From positions 9,345,986-9,409,985 of the forward strand of contig NC_084730.1 in the NCBI RefSeq assembly GCF_033807575.1: a stretch of 64,000 nt of DNA. The letters run 5' to 3'. Below the pieces are notes generated by a model that saw only the letters and a list, made by a program, of their open reading frames with translations, had not been told where the DNA came from and ran no database searches. Position numbers and translations under genes: made by a program. The DNA is from Cydia pomonella. Taxonomy: Eukaryota; Arthropoda; Insecta; Lepidoptera; Tortricidae. Below, piece by piece: positions 1 to 10,231 of this stretch. Each line of letters opens with the position of its first letter. The first letter of the stretch is position 1.

Positions 1-50
1 ATTACGGCAAGGTATCCTCTTCACCTTCAGCCCGCAGTCCCCGCGTGTTG
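1..50 (+). pseudogene. Possible degraded FAR exon at the window edge
   Basis: TAC GGC AAG at 3-11 matches Y-G-K of the homologous exon in the minus-strand FAR. A later stretch reads LQPAV in another frame, where the paralogue has ARPSI. A GT follows at 51-52. No single frame gives a good FAR match, so the exon either carries a frameshift or is a chance resemblance cut off by the window. If it is real, the 5' half of this copy may be broken. Confidence 0.3.
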
Positions 51-2354
51 GTAAAAAAACTGAAGGATTTCTTCATAAATGTTTAGGTCTTTCAAGAAGA
101 AAATGGATATTATTTCGAGTCGGTACGAAAACTTACAAGTAGTACTTAAATCGTGAGAGTCAGAATGGCGGGTGTACCTAAATAAAAATAAATAAAAAGC
201 ATACCATATTTTTGTACCTAATTTGTACTATTTAGTACCTCCGTTAAAAAAAATGTACCTCACGGTACATACAGTTATCATCAAGTTATCTTTCATGACA
301 TTTTCTGAGTTATTTGAACTTAACAGATTAAACATTAAAGGTACTAATTCCTGACGTAACAAAAATAATTGTACCTTAGCGAAAAATTATAACGCCTGCT
401 AAAGTGTAATAGCAAGCAAAATATAAATGAATAAAACTTGGAAACCACAAATAAAATGGCTCATATTATAATTGAATATGAAGGTACAAAAAAGGTACAA
501 AAATTTGGCTTTTATAGAATGTATCAATAACCACGGGAACATAGCGTAATAAAGTACACCCGCCATTCTGACTGTCAGGATGGCGGGTGTACTGTTCTTT
601 GGTGATAACTTTGTGTACCGTGAGGTACAATTTTTTTTAAAGGAGGTACTAAATAGTACAAATTAGGTACAAAAATATCGCATGGTTTTCATTTAATTTT
701 ATTTAGGTACACCCGCCATTCTGACTCTCACCTTAAATCTATCCTATATTCCAACACGCGCAGGAGTGCCGAAGTGCGACGTTTAAAACAGTTCAGGGCG
801 AACTACTAATTTATCAATTTGTATATATTTCCAGTGACAGCAGCCCACAAGGAACCCATGCCAGGCTGGGTGGACAACCTGAACGGGCCCACCGGCCTTT
901 TAGTTGGCGCGGGGAAGGGAGTCATCAGAACCATGCACTGTAAAGACACACTGAAGGCTGATGTTATCCCGGTGGATTTTGTCGTCAATGGGTGTATATT
1001 GGTGGCTTACAATACCGGCGTTCATAAGTAAGTTATATATGTCATTATAGTATGAGACAGATAATTATAGTACAGTCAGCATCAAAAGTAGCGGATCAAA
1101 TACCGTTTCATAAGTAACTACCATTCTGTAACAGCTTAACAAAAAGTGATGTCTTTAATATAGTACAACTAAGACTGTAAAAGATGTACTTTTGAACGCG
1201 AATTTTAGAAATTAATCTATATTTGGAGATGTTTTCCAGAATATCAGATACTTTTGGCGCGTTGTTTCATCCGCTACTTTTGATGCTGACTGTACTCCTA
1301 ACAGTGCTATAATGGCACAATTTACAACGGTGGCAAACCAATTCATCAGTAGAAAAACAGCACGAAATTCAATCTTTAGTTTTGCGCTATCTTTTTCCTT
1401 CCCACCTTATTCCATTGACAAAATAGGTTTGAAAAATACTCGTATGAGCTTTTTTTAAACTGATTTACTTTTACAGACCAAAAGAAGTACAAGTGGTGAA
1501 TGTTACTGAATCAGGAAGGAATCCCCTCACGTGGGGTGCGGCGCTCGACATGGGTAAGATGGTTTAAAAATTCCAGATCTAGAGCAGAGCCCAACTGGGG
1601 AAGTACCTCCACCTTACAGAAAAACGCAGCCAAAAAAACGATAAAGAAATAAGAAGTAATAGAGTGCTCCTTACATCAGTTTTGGTACCTAAATGCTTAT
1701 TATTTTCGCAATCGACATCTAGCATCGAGTAGCGGAACTCTCAGTCCTGCTACTCGACAATAGATGTCGCGGCAAACAAAAAGTCTAATGCGCAACGATT
1801 TTCAGCTAATATTATAACCAGAGTAAGCGTAGGAGTTGAAAATAGAGTTCCGGTTACTGTGGTTATAATAAATATAAGCGGTAGTGGCGGTATGGTACCA
1901 AAACTGATGTATGGCACTCTATTACTTCTTATTTCTTTATGACCCTACTCATATAGTCTACTTAACAAACTAAAAACGTTGAAAAATAGAGATACTCCTA
2001 AAAATACGTGTGATACCTCATTAGATTCGTAATTATATCTAGAAAAATGTATTTGAAGCGTTTTTAGCACACAAAAAATATGTATGTATGTATGTATATA
2101 CTTTATTGTACATAGAAATAAAAACACGAAAAACACAGTTACAGAGTAAATTAAATACAACAAAGGCGAACTTATCCCTGTATGGGATCTCTTCCAGTCA
2201 ACCTTTGAGGAAATGAGTCAAACAGAAATAACGGTGAATGAATGACAAACGCAAACAAAAGTGTACAATCACTGAAATTAATGAAATGCACGTTTTGAAT
2301 ACACATTGATACAAATATACATAGATAGAAAAATAACCATTAAATAATGCATAC

Positions 2355-2385
<31 letters not shown>

Positions 2386-5300
2386 AATAAATATTCAATA
2401 TATAATATACCTAAATAGATATGAATTCGAACCAGAAAAGTAAAGGAAATTAAAAAAGTAGAAAAGTAGTAGAATATTAAAAGTTATTAACAAAAAAAGG
2501 GGGGAAAATGTAGATATTTCTTATTTCTCAAAAAGCATTAATATTTAAGAAACCAAAATTAAGATTATAAAAGAAGAGAATATTTCTAATAGAAAAGTCC
2601 TTGCAAAACTATATCTCTATTATTTGTACTTTTTAATTCAACGCTGAAAATAGGTAGGTATCCGCGAGTGATTTTGTTTCTGGGCGCACGGTTTCAAAGG
2701 CAAGTACTCCACATTGAATATTTTTTAAAGGTATTAATTGTCTATGTAAAAAACTGAATTAATTATGGCGTATTATGAAAACTTTAGAGAATCTATTACC
2801 GTTAGAAAAAATACTTAAAGATTCTTTTTCAATTAATTAGGAAATTGTTTATTAAGAAAATTTTCACGAAATTCCTTTTTCATTATAACAAAAAAAATGT
2901 AAAAATAATTGCCCTTCTTATAAACACTAGCGGCCCACCTTAAAGAGCGCTCCTATAAATACGAGTAATCATAATGAAATTATAGCACCTAATTAATACT
3001 ATATAATACTACTTATTCAAAATTAATGTATCTATCGCATACAAATCAATAATAGTTAAATAGGTAATTATTATATTATAAGTTTATAGACAGCCTATGA
3101 CTACTCGCCTACTGCTATATCTCATACCTAACGCGCGAAGCGGAGCGCTTTGGATTGCTCTCCTATGAAAAGAAATTTAGTACATTGAATTAATAGGAAA
3201 TTCCATAAGAGCGAAAGAGAAGTTTAGCCACAGTTCCGTACGTGAAACAGAAGATGTTCTATGAAGAAAGACGTAAAATTGGAGCGGCGCTGTTAGTCCG
3301 TTTGACCTTGTGCCTTCTCGACGAATGCGCGCGCACTCCGCGCGCCATGTTGCAAACATACCTTTTACCTTAGTATTTTTTAAAGTATTTTTGGTATTTA
3401 CTACATATATACGTATGTCAGTACGTCGCCTAGTACCCATAGTACAAGCTTTGCTTAGTTTAGGGCAAAGAGAATTTGAAATAGAGGGAGATTGTCAAAG
3501 AAAACTTTATAGCCACAGTAAATGTACTGCCATTTTTCGACACATGATTAAAATTTTAGAACGCCATTTGACTTTGATCCTTATTATTGCACTGATATGT
3601 GCTAAATTTGTTAAATATCAAAAAGTGGCGCCATCTTATAGATCAAAGACCAAAGGTATGGCGGCATCATTACGAGCGATTGCGCCACAACCTTTTAGCC
3701 GATACCAGGTAAGATGGCGCCACTTTATGATATTTAACAATTTTAGCACATATCAGTGAAAGAATAAGGATCAAAGTCAAATGGCGTTCTAAAATTTATA
3801 ATCATGTGTCGAAAGACGGCAGTAAATTTCCTATGGCTACAAAACTTTCTTCGACAATCCATCTCTATTTTAAATTTTCTTTGGCTTGGGACTAGATCGA
3901 TCTGTGTAAAATTGTCTCCAAATATTTAATTATTTTATTTTAAATATGTAATTTCGTTTCTTTGTAACACAATCTACTTATTCCTTCCCCAGGTCGTATC
4001 CACGTGCAGGAGTTCCCGTTCTCCGTGTGCCTGTGGTACCCGGGCGGCTCGCCGAAGTCCTCGCGAGTGCTGCACCAGATCGCGTTACTCTTCACACACA
4101 TCATACCTGCTTACCTCGTCGACTTGTTACTCATGATGCTGGGAAAGAAGACTTTGTGAGTATCCATTGTTCCTAGTTTTAACTGTATGTTTGTGGAGGC
4201 ACAAATTGATAGCTTAGCGATGATAATGTGTGTAAAAGGTGCACCTCACTGATGCGTCGCCTGCGCGGCAGAGCCAACAGCATTCATTTACACATATTTA
4301 ATACTTATGGCGCTATCTTTCGTTCTTTCGTTCTTTTTATCTTATCTTAAAATTATGTTAACGGCACCAATCATGGGACATTTAAGAGAAAAATTTGAGA
4401 ATTTTTGATTTTATCCGACATCTGTAAAATTTCTACCGCTTTATGCTTTAAAAGTTGAATGTCCAATTCGTCCTCTATGTTTTATATGTATTTAATGAAA
4501 GCTACTGCAATTGGTTTCAATATTATTAACCAATTAAAACTATGTTTGTTTGCTCCAGTCATGGGATGTATGGTGTTATTAATTTTCAAACTAACAAATA
4601 TCAATGAAAAATTAAAATTAAGCAGCTCTTTGGCTCTTGTTTATGGTAAAATGTTGTCAGCATTTAAAAACTTATGATAAATACTTGTGTTACAGGATTT
4701 GATATATATATAGATAGGGGTGTTTACTATATGTGTCTATTGTGTACTGTTGTTATAATTTTTGTCAGTTATATTATTTTTAACAATGGGGTTGGCAACT
4801 GTCAAAGGTTTGCATAGATGGCGCCATCATAGCTTGCCCCTGTCTCTAGTTTTGTTCTATGAGATTTGGCTTAAAGTACTGGAATCCAGGTCACAAAATT
4901 CAAAAAAAAAACAAGAATTTGACACAATTCTAGGGATTGACAGGGCAAGCTATGATGGCGCCATCTGTTTAATACTTCGACCGGCCAACCCCGTGCATGA
5001 CGTTCTTGAGCCATACAGAAATAAGAAATAAGCATACATCAGTTTTGGTATCAAACGCTTAATTTTTTCGTAGTCAACATCTAGCATCGAGTAGCATAAT
5101 AATCAGTACCGCTACTTGAACCTAGATTTCATATTTCATTTATTCGTTGCAACCATGGTATTACAAGATGTTCTTATAATTAAGTAGTCAGTACAAACAT
5201 GGACCCTACTAGGGCGTAGCAACATTTTTAAAACTATGTACAGTATAAACTTATTTTCTAGGTAGATGTCTCGCGACTGACGAAAGTTGTATTTGTTAAC

Positions 5301-7915
5301 AATTTACAACTAATATTACAAGCAGAAGGAGTTGAAAATAGAGTTCCGGTTAATCCGGTTATAATATTAGCTGAAAATTGTTGAGCATTAGACTTTTCGT
5401 TCGTCGCGACATCTATTATCAAGTACCAGTACTGATAATTCCGCTACTTGACGCTAGATGTCGACTACGACATTATGTAAGGCAGATGGCGTCAAAAAAA
5501 ATGTCGTCAAGGATTTTATAATTTATAATTTAATTGTTTTTCCAGCATGGTCCAAATTCAGAAGCGTATCAGCTATGGTTTGGAGGTGTTACAGTACTAC
5601 ACAACGAAGGAATGGCATTTTAAAAACGATAACTTTGTGGCTCTTCGGAGAGTTATATCCAAGGAGGATGATGAGACGTTCTACACAGACATTAAGGTTA
5701 GTTTTATTTCGTTTGACTGAACCACTTTATTTATTTTTGTCCAAAATAAAAGATTTTAGTACATCGGCCATACACATTGTTTAGCAAATTCGTCCGCGTC
5801 TTTCCTGTAGACATCGTAAAGTTAAGAGAACCTGAAGCTAATTTTTACGCGGCACCTTTACAGGCGGGATACATTTTTTTAGTATTTAAAACTCAAATAA
5901 GAAAAACGGAATATGTATTGTACCAGAGTCGTTAACTTTTATTGTATTGTCCACAGAAGTGACCTTTTTCTACAATGTCCCATTAACATTTTTTTATTCG
6001 ACATTGCTTGGTTTTTGTCGGCAGTTTTTTATATAATGTAAAAAGTAGTAGTAGTAGTCTAGTAATAGTAATACTGTACAAACAATTAGGAAAAGCTAAG
6101 TACAAAGGCGAACTTATCCCTTTAAATAAGTATTCCCTTCTAACAGCAATATCATTACCCCAGTAACACATCCATATCTGTTTACAAATAGGGACCGTGC
6201 GTGTTGGAGGGTCTGCTATCTTGTGGCCCGAATCAGAAACATAAACATGTACATTGACATTTCATGCCAAAGCAAATGCTGCCATCTACCGTTCTCGTAC
6301 GTTTTCTTGTGCATAGTAGGTTCTGCCATCTTGTGGGCTACATTAGAAGCATTTACGGCTCGCGCCAAAAATATGACGTCTCCTGTGCTGCCTCCTACAG
6401 TTCATGCACGCTCCCTATAGAAAATATTAATTTTACATAGGTGTGCTTATGTTAAAGTTGATTCAACCTCTGTTAACATTTAGTAACGCCATCTGTCATA
6501 CCGCTACCGCAGCCGCTGAAGGAACATCATATTTCTATAGCAAATATTCGAGATGTTAAGCGAGACATGTCAGCATTTGAAATCGACCACCATGCCTGGG
6601 AAACCTTAGCTGAAGACTGTCATGAATAGTGCAAGCGTATTGTGTGCTATGCGACCAAGCCTGGTTTAATTCGTTAGATAGCAGGTGTCGCAGAAAGCAA
6701 CCCGAGTCTGGAACAGGTGGCATGAGCTTTCTCTATCAAAAATGTGGAAAGTCGTGCTCACGCATCGGCCTCCACAGTCACCAAACCCGTTGTCTAAGCA
6801 ACAATCGTCTGCAATAGACTCAAAGGCCTGTGATGATGCATTAATAGTACTTCCTACTTTTAGATGATAAACTGGAGCTCGTACATTCGAGACTACATCT
6901 ATGGCGCGCGCCAATACTGCTGTAAGGAGGACCCATCCAGTCTGCCGCGGGCCAGGAAGCTGCAGAAACAGTAAGTAAAACCATAGAGAAATCAGTAACA
7001 TAGAGTTCTCACTCCATACATCAGTTCTGGTACCAAAACGCTTATTATTTTCCTATTCGACCGAGTAGCGGATACCGCATCGAGTAGCGGAATTATCAGC
7101 ACCGCTATTTGACACTAGATGTCTCGGGTGGCGCGACTGACGAAAATTGTATTTTTCCACAATTTACAATGAATCCTTCACCGAAAAGCTAGTGGTAAAT
7201 ATCAAATGATATTTCGTACATAAGTTCCGAAAAACTCATTGGTACGAGCCAGGATTTGAACCCGCGACCTCCGGATTGAACGTCGAACGTCATATCCACT
7301 CGGCCACCACCGCTTAGCTTTTCGGTGAAGGAAAACATCGTGAGGAAACCTGCATGCATCTGCGAAGAAATTCAAAGGTGTATGTGAAGTCCCCAATCCG
7401 CACTCTCTCCGCAATCTCGCACAGGAGGCCTGTGCCCAACAGTGGGACGTATATAGGCTAAATTATTATTTTTATTATATTACAAGCAGGAGTTTAAAAA
7501 AAAATCCGGTTAATCCGGTTGTAATATTAGCTGAAAATTGTTGAGCATTAGACTTTTTGTTTGCCGCGACATCTATTGTTAAGTAGCAGTACCTACTAAT
7601 AATACCATTACTCGATGCTAGATGTCGACTACGAAAATAATATACGTTTTGGTACCGAAACTGATGTATGGAGTGAGCACTCTATGCTTACTTCTCTGTC
7701 TTCGGGTAAGTCTCGGTAGCTCAGTGTTTCCACTATTCCTTTAATTCGAAGTATTGTAGTATCGTTTGCAGACGTTTAACTACAAAATGAATTTTATATT
7801 TTTCCTCTCTTTCAGATTGTACTACCTCGACAGAGTCACCACTATCATCATATACTCGCTCTGCGCGTACTTCTTGTATTATTATATTAAAATGTTTGTG
7901 TCCGTGTTGTTTTAA
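1..7915 (+). CDS. FAR: Fatty acyl-CoA reductase, 3' part of gene (partial)
   Basis: FARs reduce fatty acyl-CoA to fatty alcohol with NADPH at the ER or peroxisome membrane; in insects they feed wax, cuticular hydrocarbon or pheromone synthesis. Six exons join in frame: 835..1027, 1477..1553, 3993..4155, 5546..5696, 6864..6970 and 7816..7915 (stop TAA 7913-7915), giving about 263 residues. Every junction has AG before and GT after, and the phases fit. Diagnostic stretches are EPMPGWVDNLNGPTGLLVG, VIRTMHC, LWYPGGSPKS, LQYYTTKEWHFKN and GARQYCCKEDPSSLPRARKL, which match the minus-strand FAR almost column for column. The 5' exons with the NADPH-binding and YxxxK motifs lie outside the window. A C-terminal hydrophobic stretch (TIIIYSLCAYFLYYYI) should be a membrane anchor. 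The gene is convergent with the next FAR. Which acyl chain it uses cannot be told. The family call is firm; whether the gene is still active is less sure because of the degraded exon at 1-50. Confidence 0.88.
153..731. mobile_element. Foldback MITE with 8-bp target duplication (hAT-like)
   Basis: Terminal inverted repeats start GTGAGAGTCAGAATGGCGGG and extend over about 140 bp. The flanks CTTAAATC at 145-152 and 732-739 are a perfect 8-bp duplication, as made by hAT-type transposases. An extra internal copy of the CCGCCATTCTGAC end lies near 562-575. Confidence 0.8.
835..1027 (+). CDS. FAR: FAR (plus-strand copy), exon with PGWVDNLNGPTG
   Basis: Acceptor ccag at 831-834 and donor gtaagt at 1028-1033. 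It encodes TAAHKEPMPGWVDNLNGPTG through CILVAYNTGVH. It is 193 nt long, exactly the sum of two exons (84 + 109 nt) of the minus-strand FAR, so this copy lacks one intron. Confidence 0.9.
1070..1295. mobile_element. Short MITE in FAR intron
   Basis: The ends match over about 26 bp as an inverted repeat beginning GTACAGTCAGCATCAAAAGT. No coding capacity. Confidence 0.75.
1477..1553 (+). CDS. FAR: FAR (plus-strand copy), 77-nt exon
   Basis: Acceptor ttacag ends at 1476 and donor gtaaga starts at 1554. It encodes PKEVQVVNVTESGRNPLTWG. Same length and phase as exon 9 of the minus-strand FAR (PQEAKFFNVTMSGALRCTWG). Confidence 0.88.
1641..1940. mobile_element. TA-flanked MITE (family M), nested in another repeat
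   Basis: Inverted ends AAGAAATAAGAAGTAATAGA. It is inserted in a dispersed repeat whose uninterrupted form (near 46250-46330 and 47500-47585) shows that a TA was duplicated. Other copies: 5022-5466, 6984-7700, 45066-45371, 49107-49627 and 52648-53060. Confidence 0.75.
2075..2215. mobile_element. Non-LTR retrotransposon 3' tail remnant
   Basis: Shares AAAGGCGAACTTATCCCT and GATCTCTTCCAGTCAACCTT with 6060-6125 and 48185-48310. Only the 3' UTR is left, followed by an AT microsatellite near 2350. Confidence 0.5.
2400..3455. other. Intron DNA, nothing recognised
   Basis: AT-rich intron of the plus-strand FAR. I see no exon, known repeat or hairpin of note. Confidence 0.5.
3462..3888. mobile_element. 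Palindromic MITE (family P)
   Basis: Arms of about 190 bp run inward from CAAAGAGAATTTGAAATAGAG and its diverged complement. A related shorter copy lies at 19130-19385 (same GGATTGTCAAAGAAAACTTT start). Open frames across it are accidental. Confidence 0.7.
3993..4155 (+). CDS. FAR: FAR (plus-strand copy), 163-nt exon
   Basis: Acceptor cccag and donor gtgagt. It encodes RIHVQEFPFSVCLWYPGGSP through IIPAYLVDLLLMMLGKKT. Same length and phase as exon 10 of the minus-strand FAR, the exon that is triplicated there. Confidence 0.9.
4365..4735. repeat. Dispersed repeat, copy 1
   Basis: Very similar to 8610-9060 in direct orientation (AATCATGGGACATTTAAGAG through CTCTTGTTTATGGTAAAA). Non-coding; class unknown. 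Confidence 0.7.
4788..4992. mobile_element. MITE with GGGGTTGGC ends
   Basis: Ends GGGGTTGGC and GGCCAACCCC. Inner arms AGATGGCGCCATCATAGCTT and its complement flank a short centre. Confidence 0.75.
5022..5466. mobile_element. Family M MITE interrupted by a CR1-like 3' tail
   Basis: The two MITE halves are separated by 5138-5225, which resembles the 3' UTR of the element at 13519 (GCAACCATGGTATTAC, CATGGACCCTACTAGGG). Confidence 0.6.
5546..5696 (+). CDS. FAR: FAR (plus-strand copy), FAR_C exon
   Basis: Acceptor ttccag and donor gttagt. It encodes MVQIQKRISYGLEVLQYY, then TTKEWHFKNDNFVALRRVIS and KEDDETFYTDIK. It is 42 nt longer at the 3' end than the matching exon of the minus-strand FAR, so the intron sits at a different place. 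Confidence 0.9.
6030..6125. mobile_element. Non-LTR 3' tail remnant
   Basis: Shares ATTAGGAAAAGCTAAGTACA with 48240-48260. No coding part remains. Confidence 0.5.
6190..6425. repeat. Dispersed repeat, inverse of 45690-45900
   Basis: Reads GTCTGCTATCTTGTGGCC and TTCTGCCATCTTGTGGGC; the complement of the same blocks appears at 45690-45900. Confidence 0.6.
6864..6970 (+). CDS. FAR: FAR (plus-strand copy), YCCKEDP exon
   Basis: Acceptor tttag and donor gtaagt. It encodes MINWSSYIRDYIYGARQYCC and KEDPSSLPRARKLQK. The GAR.YCCKEDPS block is a hallmark of the FAR_C region. A MITE begins 13 nt past the donor. Confidence 0.9.
6984..7700. mobile_element. Family M MITE with a nested SINE
   Basis: It starts 13 nt after the donor of the exon at 6864-6970. 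The inner part holds a rearranged SINE at 7175-7460. Confidence 0.7.
7175..7460. mobile_element. tRNA-derived SINE with inverted head
   Basis: On the minus strand 7175-7318 has a tRNA-like A box (TGGCCGAGTGGATATGACG) and B box (GGTTCAAATCC). From about 7316 the body runs on the plus strand to the tail CCAACAGTGGGACGTATATA. The 16-bp block AGCTTTTCGGTGAAGG occurs inverted at both junctions (7175-7190 and 7316-7331). Confidence 0.65.
7816..7915 (+). CDS. FAR: FAR (plus-strand copy), last exon
   Basis: Acceptor tttcag. It encodes LYYLDRVTTIIIYSLCAYFL, then YYYIKMFVSVLF and stop. The hydrophobic C-terminus fits a single membrane helix, as in many insect FARs. Confidence 0.88.
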
Positions 7916-7966
7916 AACGCTATTTATTTAATTTTACTCATGTATGAAATAAGTTGTAATGTATGT

Positions 7967-7972
7967 AATAAA
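7967..7972 (+). promoter_or_regulatory. Probable poly(A) signal of the plus-strand FAR
   Basis: AATAAA lies 52 nt after the stop codon, in AT-rich DNA. Confidence 0.6.
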
Positions 7973-7979
7973 TTTATAC

Positions 7980-8600
7980 ATAATTTGTATAATCCGTCCA
8001 ATGAAAATCTCATTTTTTAAACGTGTTTTTAAACTGTAATAACAGTTAAAGTAACAAAATCAATAGAAAAATACGCTTTTTTTTACTGTTGCAAATTGTT
8101 GGCTATTTTCTGAAAAACTGGTATGCTAGACTACATGTGTAAACGAAAGAATATTAAATAGAAATTTCATCTGATGATGCTATCATTTTAATTTAACTTA
8201 ATTTAAACATGTGTATTGCAAGTTTTTTATTATATAATATAAACCTTGTTGTTTAATTATATTTAAAAAGTGCGCCTACTTTGATAACTAGGAAAATATT
8301 TATTAAATATTAGTTTGACAAAATATTGATAGGCTTATGGAATTTACTGTTCAAAAGAATCTATGTTTATAACTATTTTCGAAAAAATAATATGATCTAT
8401 TATTAAAATTTAATCTTTTTTTATTGAAACATTATTTACATTAAATAATGGCGCGGTATATTTTTAGGCTGATTTTCCTTCAGCTATTATTGTGTTCAGA
8501 TATTTGAATTATTTTAATTATTAATTGTTAGTTAAAATCATCGCTGTAAATAAAATAATAATAAATTCACAAATCTGGTTTCTATTTAAATTCATTTTGC
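7980..8600. other. Intergenic DNA between convergent FAR genes
   Basis: AT-rich. No gene or clear repeat seen. Confidence 0.5.
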
Positions 8601-8609
8601 TGATTTAGA

Positions 8610-9060
8610 GTATGTTAGCGTCACTAATCATGGGACATTTAAGAGAAAATTAATTGGAGTATTTTCGATATTTCACCGACATATGTATAATTTCTACCGC
8701 ATTATGCTTTAAAAGTTGAATGTCCGATTCGTCCTTTATGTTTTCTATGTATTTAATGAAAGCTACTGCAATTGGTTTCAACATTATTAACCAATTAAAA
8801 TCATGGTTTTTTGCTCCAGTCATGGGATGCATGGCGTCATTAATTTTCAAAGTAACAAATATCAATGAAAAATTCAATTTAAACAACTCTTTGGCTCTTG
8901 TTTATGGTAAAACTATCCAGCGATTAAAGATTGATGGTAAAAACTTGTTTTACAGGATTTATCCATACCATCCCATTACCTACTGGGGCCTGTTCTATTA
9001 TAGGGGTGTTTACTATATTGTCATATATGTCTTATTCGTGCAGAGGGGGGAACATGATTA
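8610..9060. repeat. Dispersed repeat, copy 2
   Basis: Partner of 4365-4735. This copy carries extra sequence near 8950-9000. It lies between the two convergent FAR genes. Confidence 0.7.
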
Positions 9061-9149
9061 TAATATTAATTAATTACCAAAAACGAAATTATCCATTAAA
9101 ACATTTATTTACATCACAAAACAACCATATACAAGTACAAAAGTCATGG

Positions 9150-9285
9150 AGTCAGACCAAGCTAAGTTGGCAGCGATTTGGATAGCCGTCATAATTTTAT
9201 AAAAGTGTGTCATTTAAAATAACACTAGCACTGTCTGGGCTGTCAAAATCGCTGCAAACTTATCTTGGTCTGACTCTACGTAATT
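9150..9285. mobile_element. MITE, copy 1 (GAGTCAGACCAAG ends)
   Basis: Ends GAGTCAGACCAAGCTAAGTT and its diverged complement. Second copy at 38288-38453. Confidence 0.7.
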
Positions 9286-9459
9286 TATAAGAATGTGAAT
9301 GTGCTAATTTATGAGTATATTGAAAATACGCATACGTATACCAGATAAGTTTATTATTACAAGTAAATAATAAAGAGTTCGTGCCTACAAAATACGCGCG
9401 TAGAATCATTTATAATAACTACTGCAGAATTATGTGTAGAAATGATAGGTCTCTAACAA

Positions 9460-9940
9460 TAGGGTTGTTTCCAATTTTTTGAAACGCTTGTATTACGTTC
9501 TATATTAACTAAAAGTTGCCCTAAAATTTAACTTTTATACTAAAAACGGCTTTAAATATGTTAAATTAACAAAATATATATTGACAGATGCTTTCGCGCC
9601 CAAAACGCTCTTTGGAAATTGTGTGACGTCACAGTTTACGGTTTGACACATAACTACATACACACGTAGAAGATACGAACTCTCAACTGACATTTGTCAT
9701 TTGTTGTTTATCGCATAACTGTCAACAGTGTCAATCCGAGAGTTGTGACGTCATCAGAATCTTCAATGACGTTTCGAGTTTGGTCACGTGAGGTGTGCCA
9801 AAAGATATTTTAAATTCAATATTTACAAAAATATGGTCATTTCAAAGTCCCCTAAAAGTAGTTTAACATGTTCTTATAATCCAAAAGAATTTATTGGGAT
9901 ACAATTCTGCCCTAAGATTTGTAGATGGAAACAACCCTAT
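9460..9940. mobile_element. MITE with TAGGGTTGTTTCCA ends
   Basis: TAGGGTTGTTTCCA at the left is matched by TGGAAACAACCCTA at the right. It ends about 155 nt past the FAR stop. Confidence 0.6.
9890..9895 (-). promoter_or_regulatory. Candidate poly(A) signal for the complete FAR
   Basis: AATAAA on the minus strand about 200 nt past the stop. It lies inside the MITE at 9460-9940, so the 3' end may come from transposon sequence. No nearer AATAAA was seen; ATTAAA overlaps the stop itself. Confidence 0.35.
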
Positions 9941-10095
9941 TACCTACCTATCTGTCACTGTAATTACATTTCTCAAGCCAAGCCCCATTCACACGAAACA
10001 ATCAAATTTAGTAAAATATTTTTCATAATAATTAAATATACAGAGAGGAAAATGGGGACCACGCTTGTTTGGAGAACCGGTCGTCCCCTTTCCTT

Positions 10096-10231
10096 TTAAT
10101 ACGGAGATATATTCTTCAATGAAACGTCGAGGTATTCGATGGCCGCGGTGAACACATGCACATAGCTGTAGAGGAACCAGCAGAGCAGGAAGATCAGTAT
10201 GCAGCGAGTCACGCGGTCTACGTAGTATCGT
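10096..10231 (-). CDS. FAR: FAR exon 13 (membrane anchor, stop)
   Basis: It encodes RYYVDRVTRCILIFLLCWFL, then YSYVHVFTAAIEYLD and VSLKNISPY with stop TAA. The hydrophobic run is the expected C-terminal membrane segment. Acceptor ttccag; the preceding intron is 10 kb. Confidence 0.92.

Noticed and set aside
3310..3759. 149-codon open frame on the plus strand
   Set aside because: It runs through a palindromic MITE; no domain, and similar sequence at 19130-19385 is not open.
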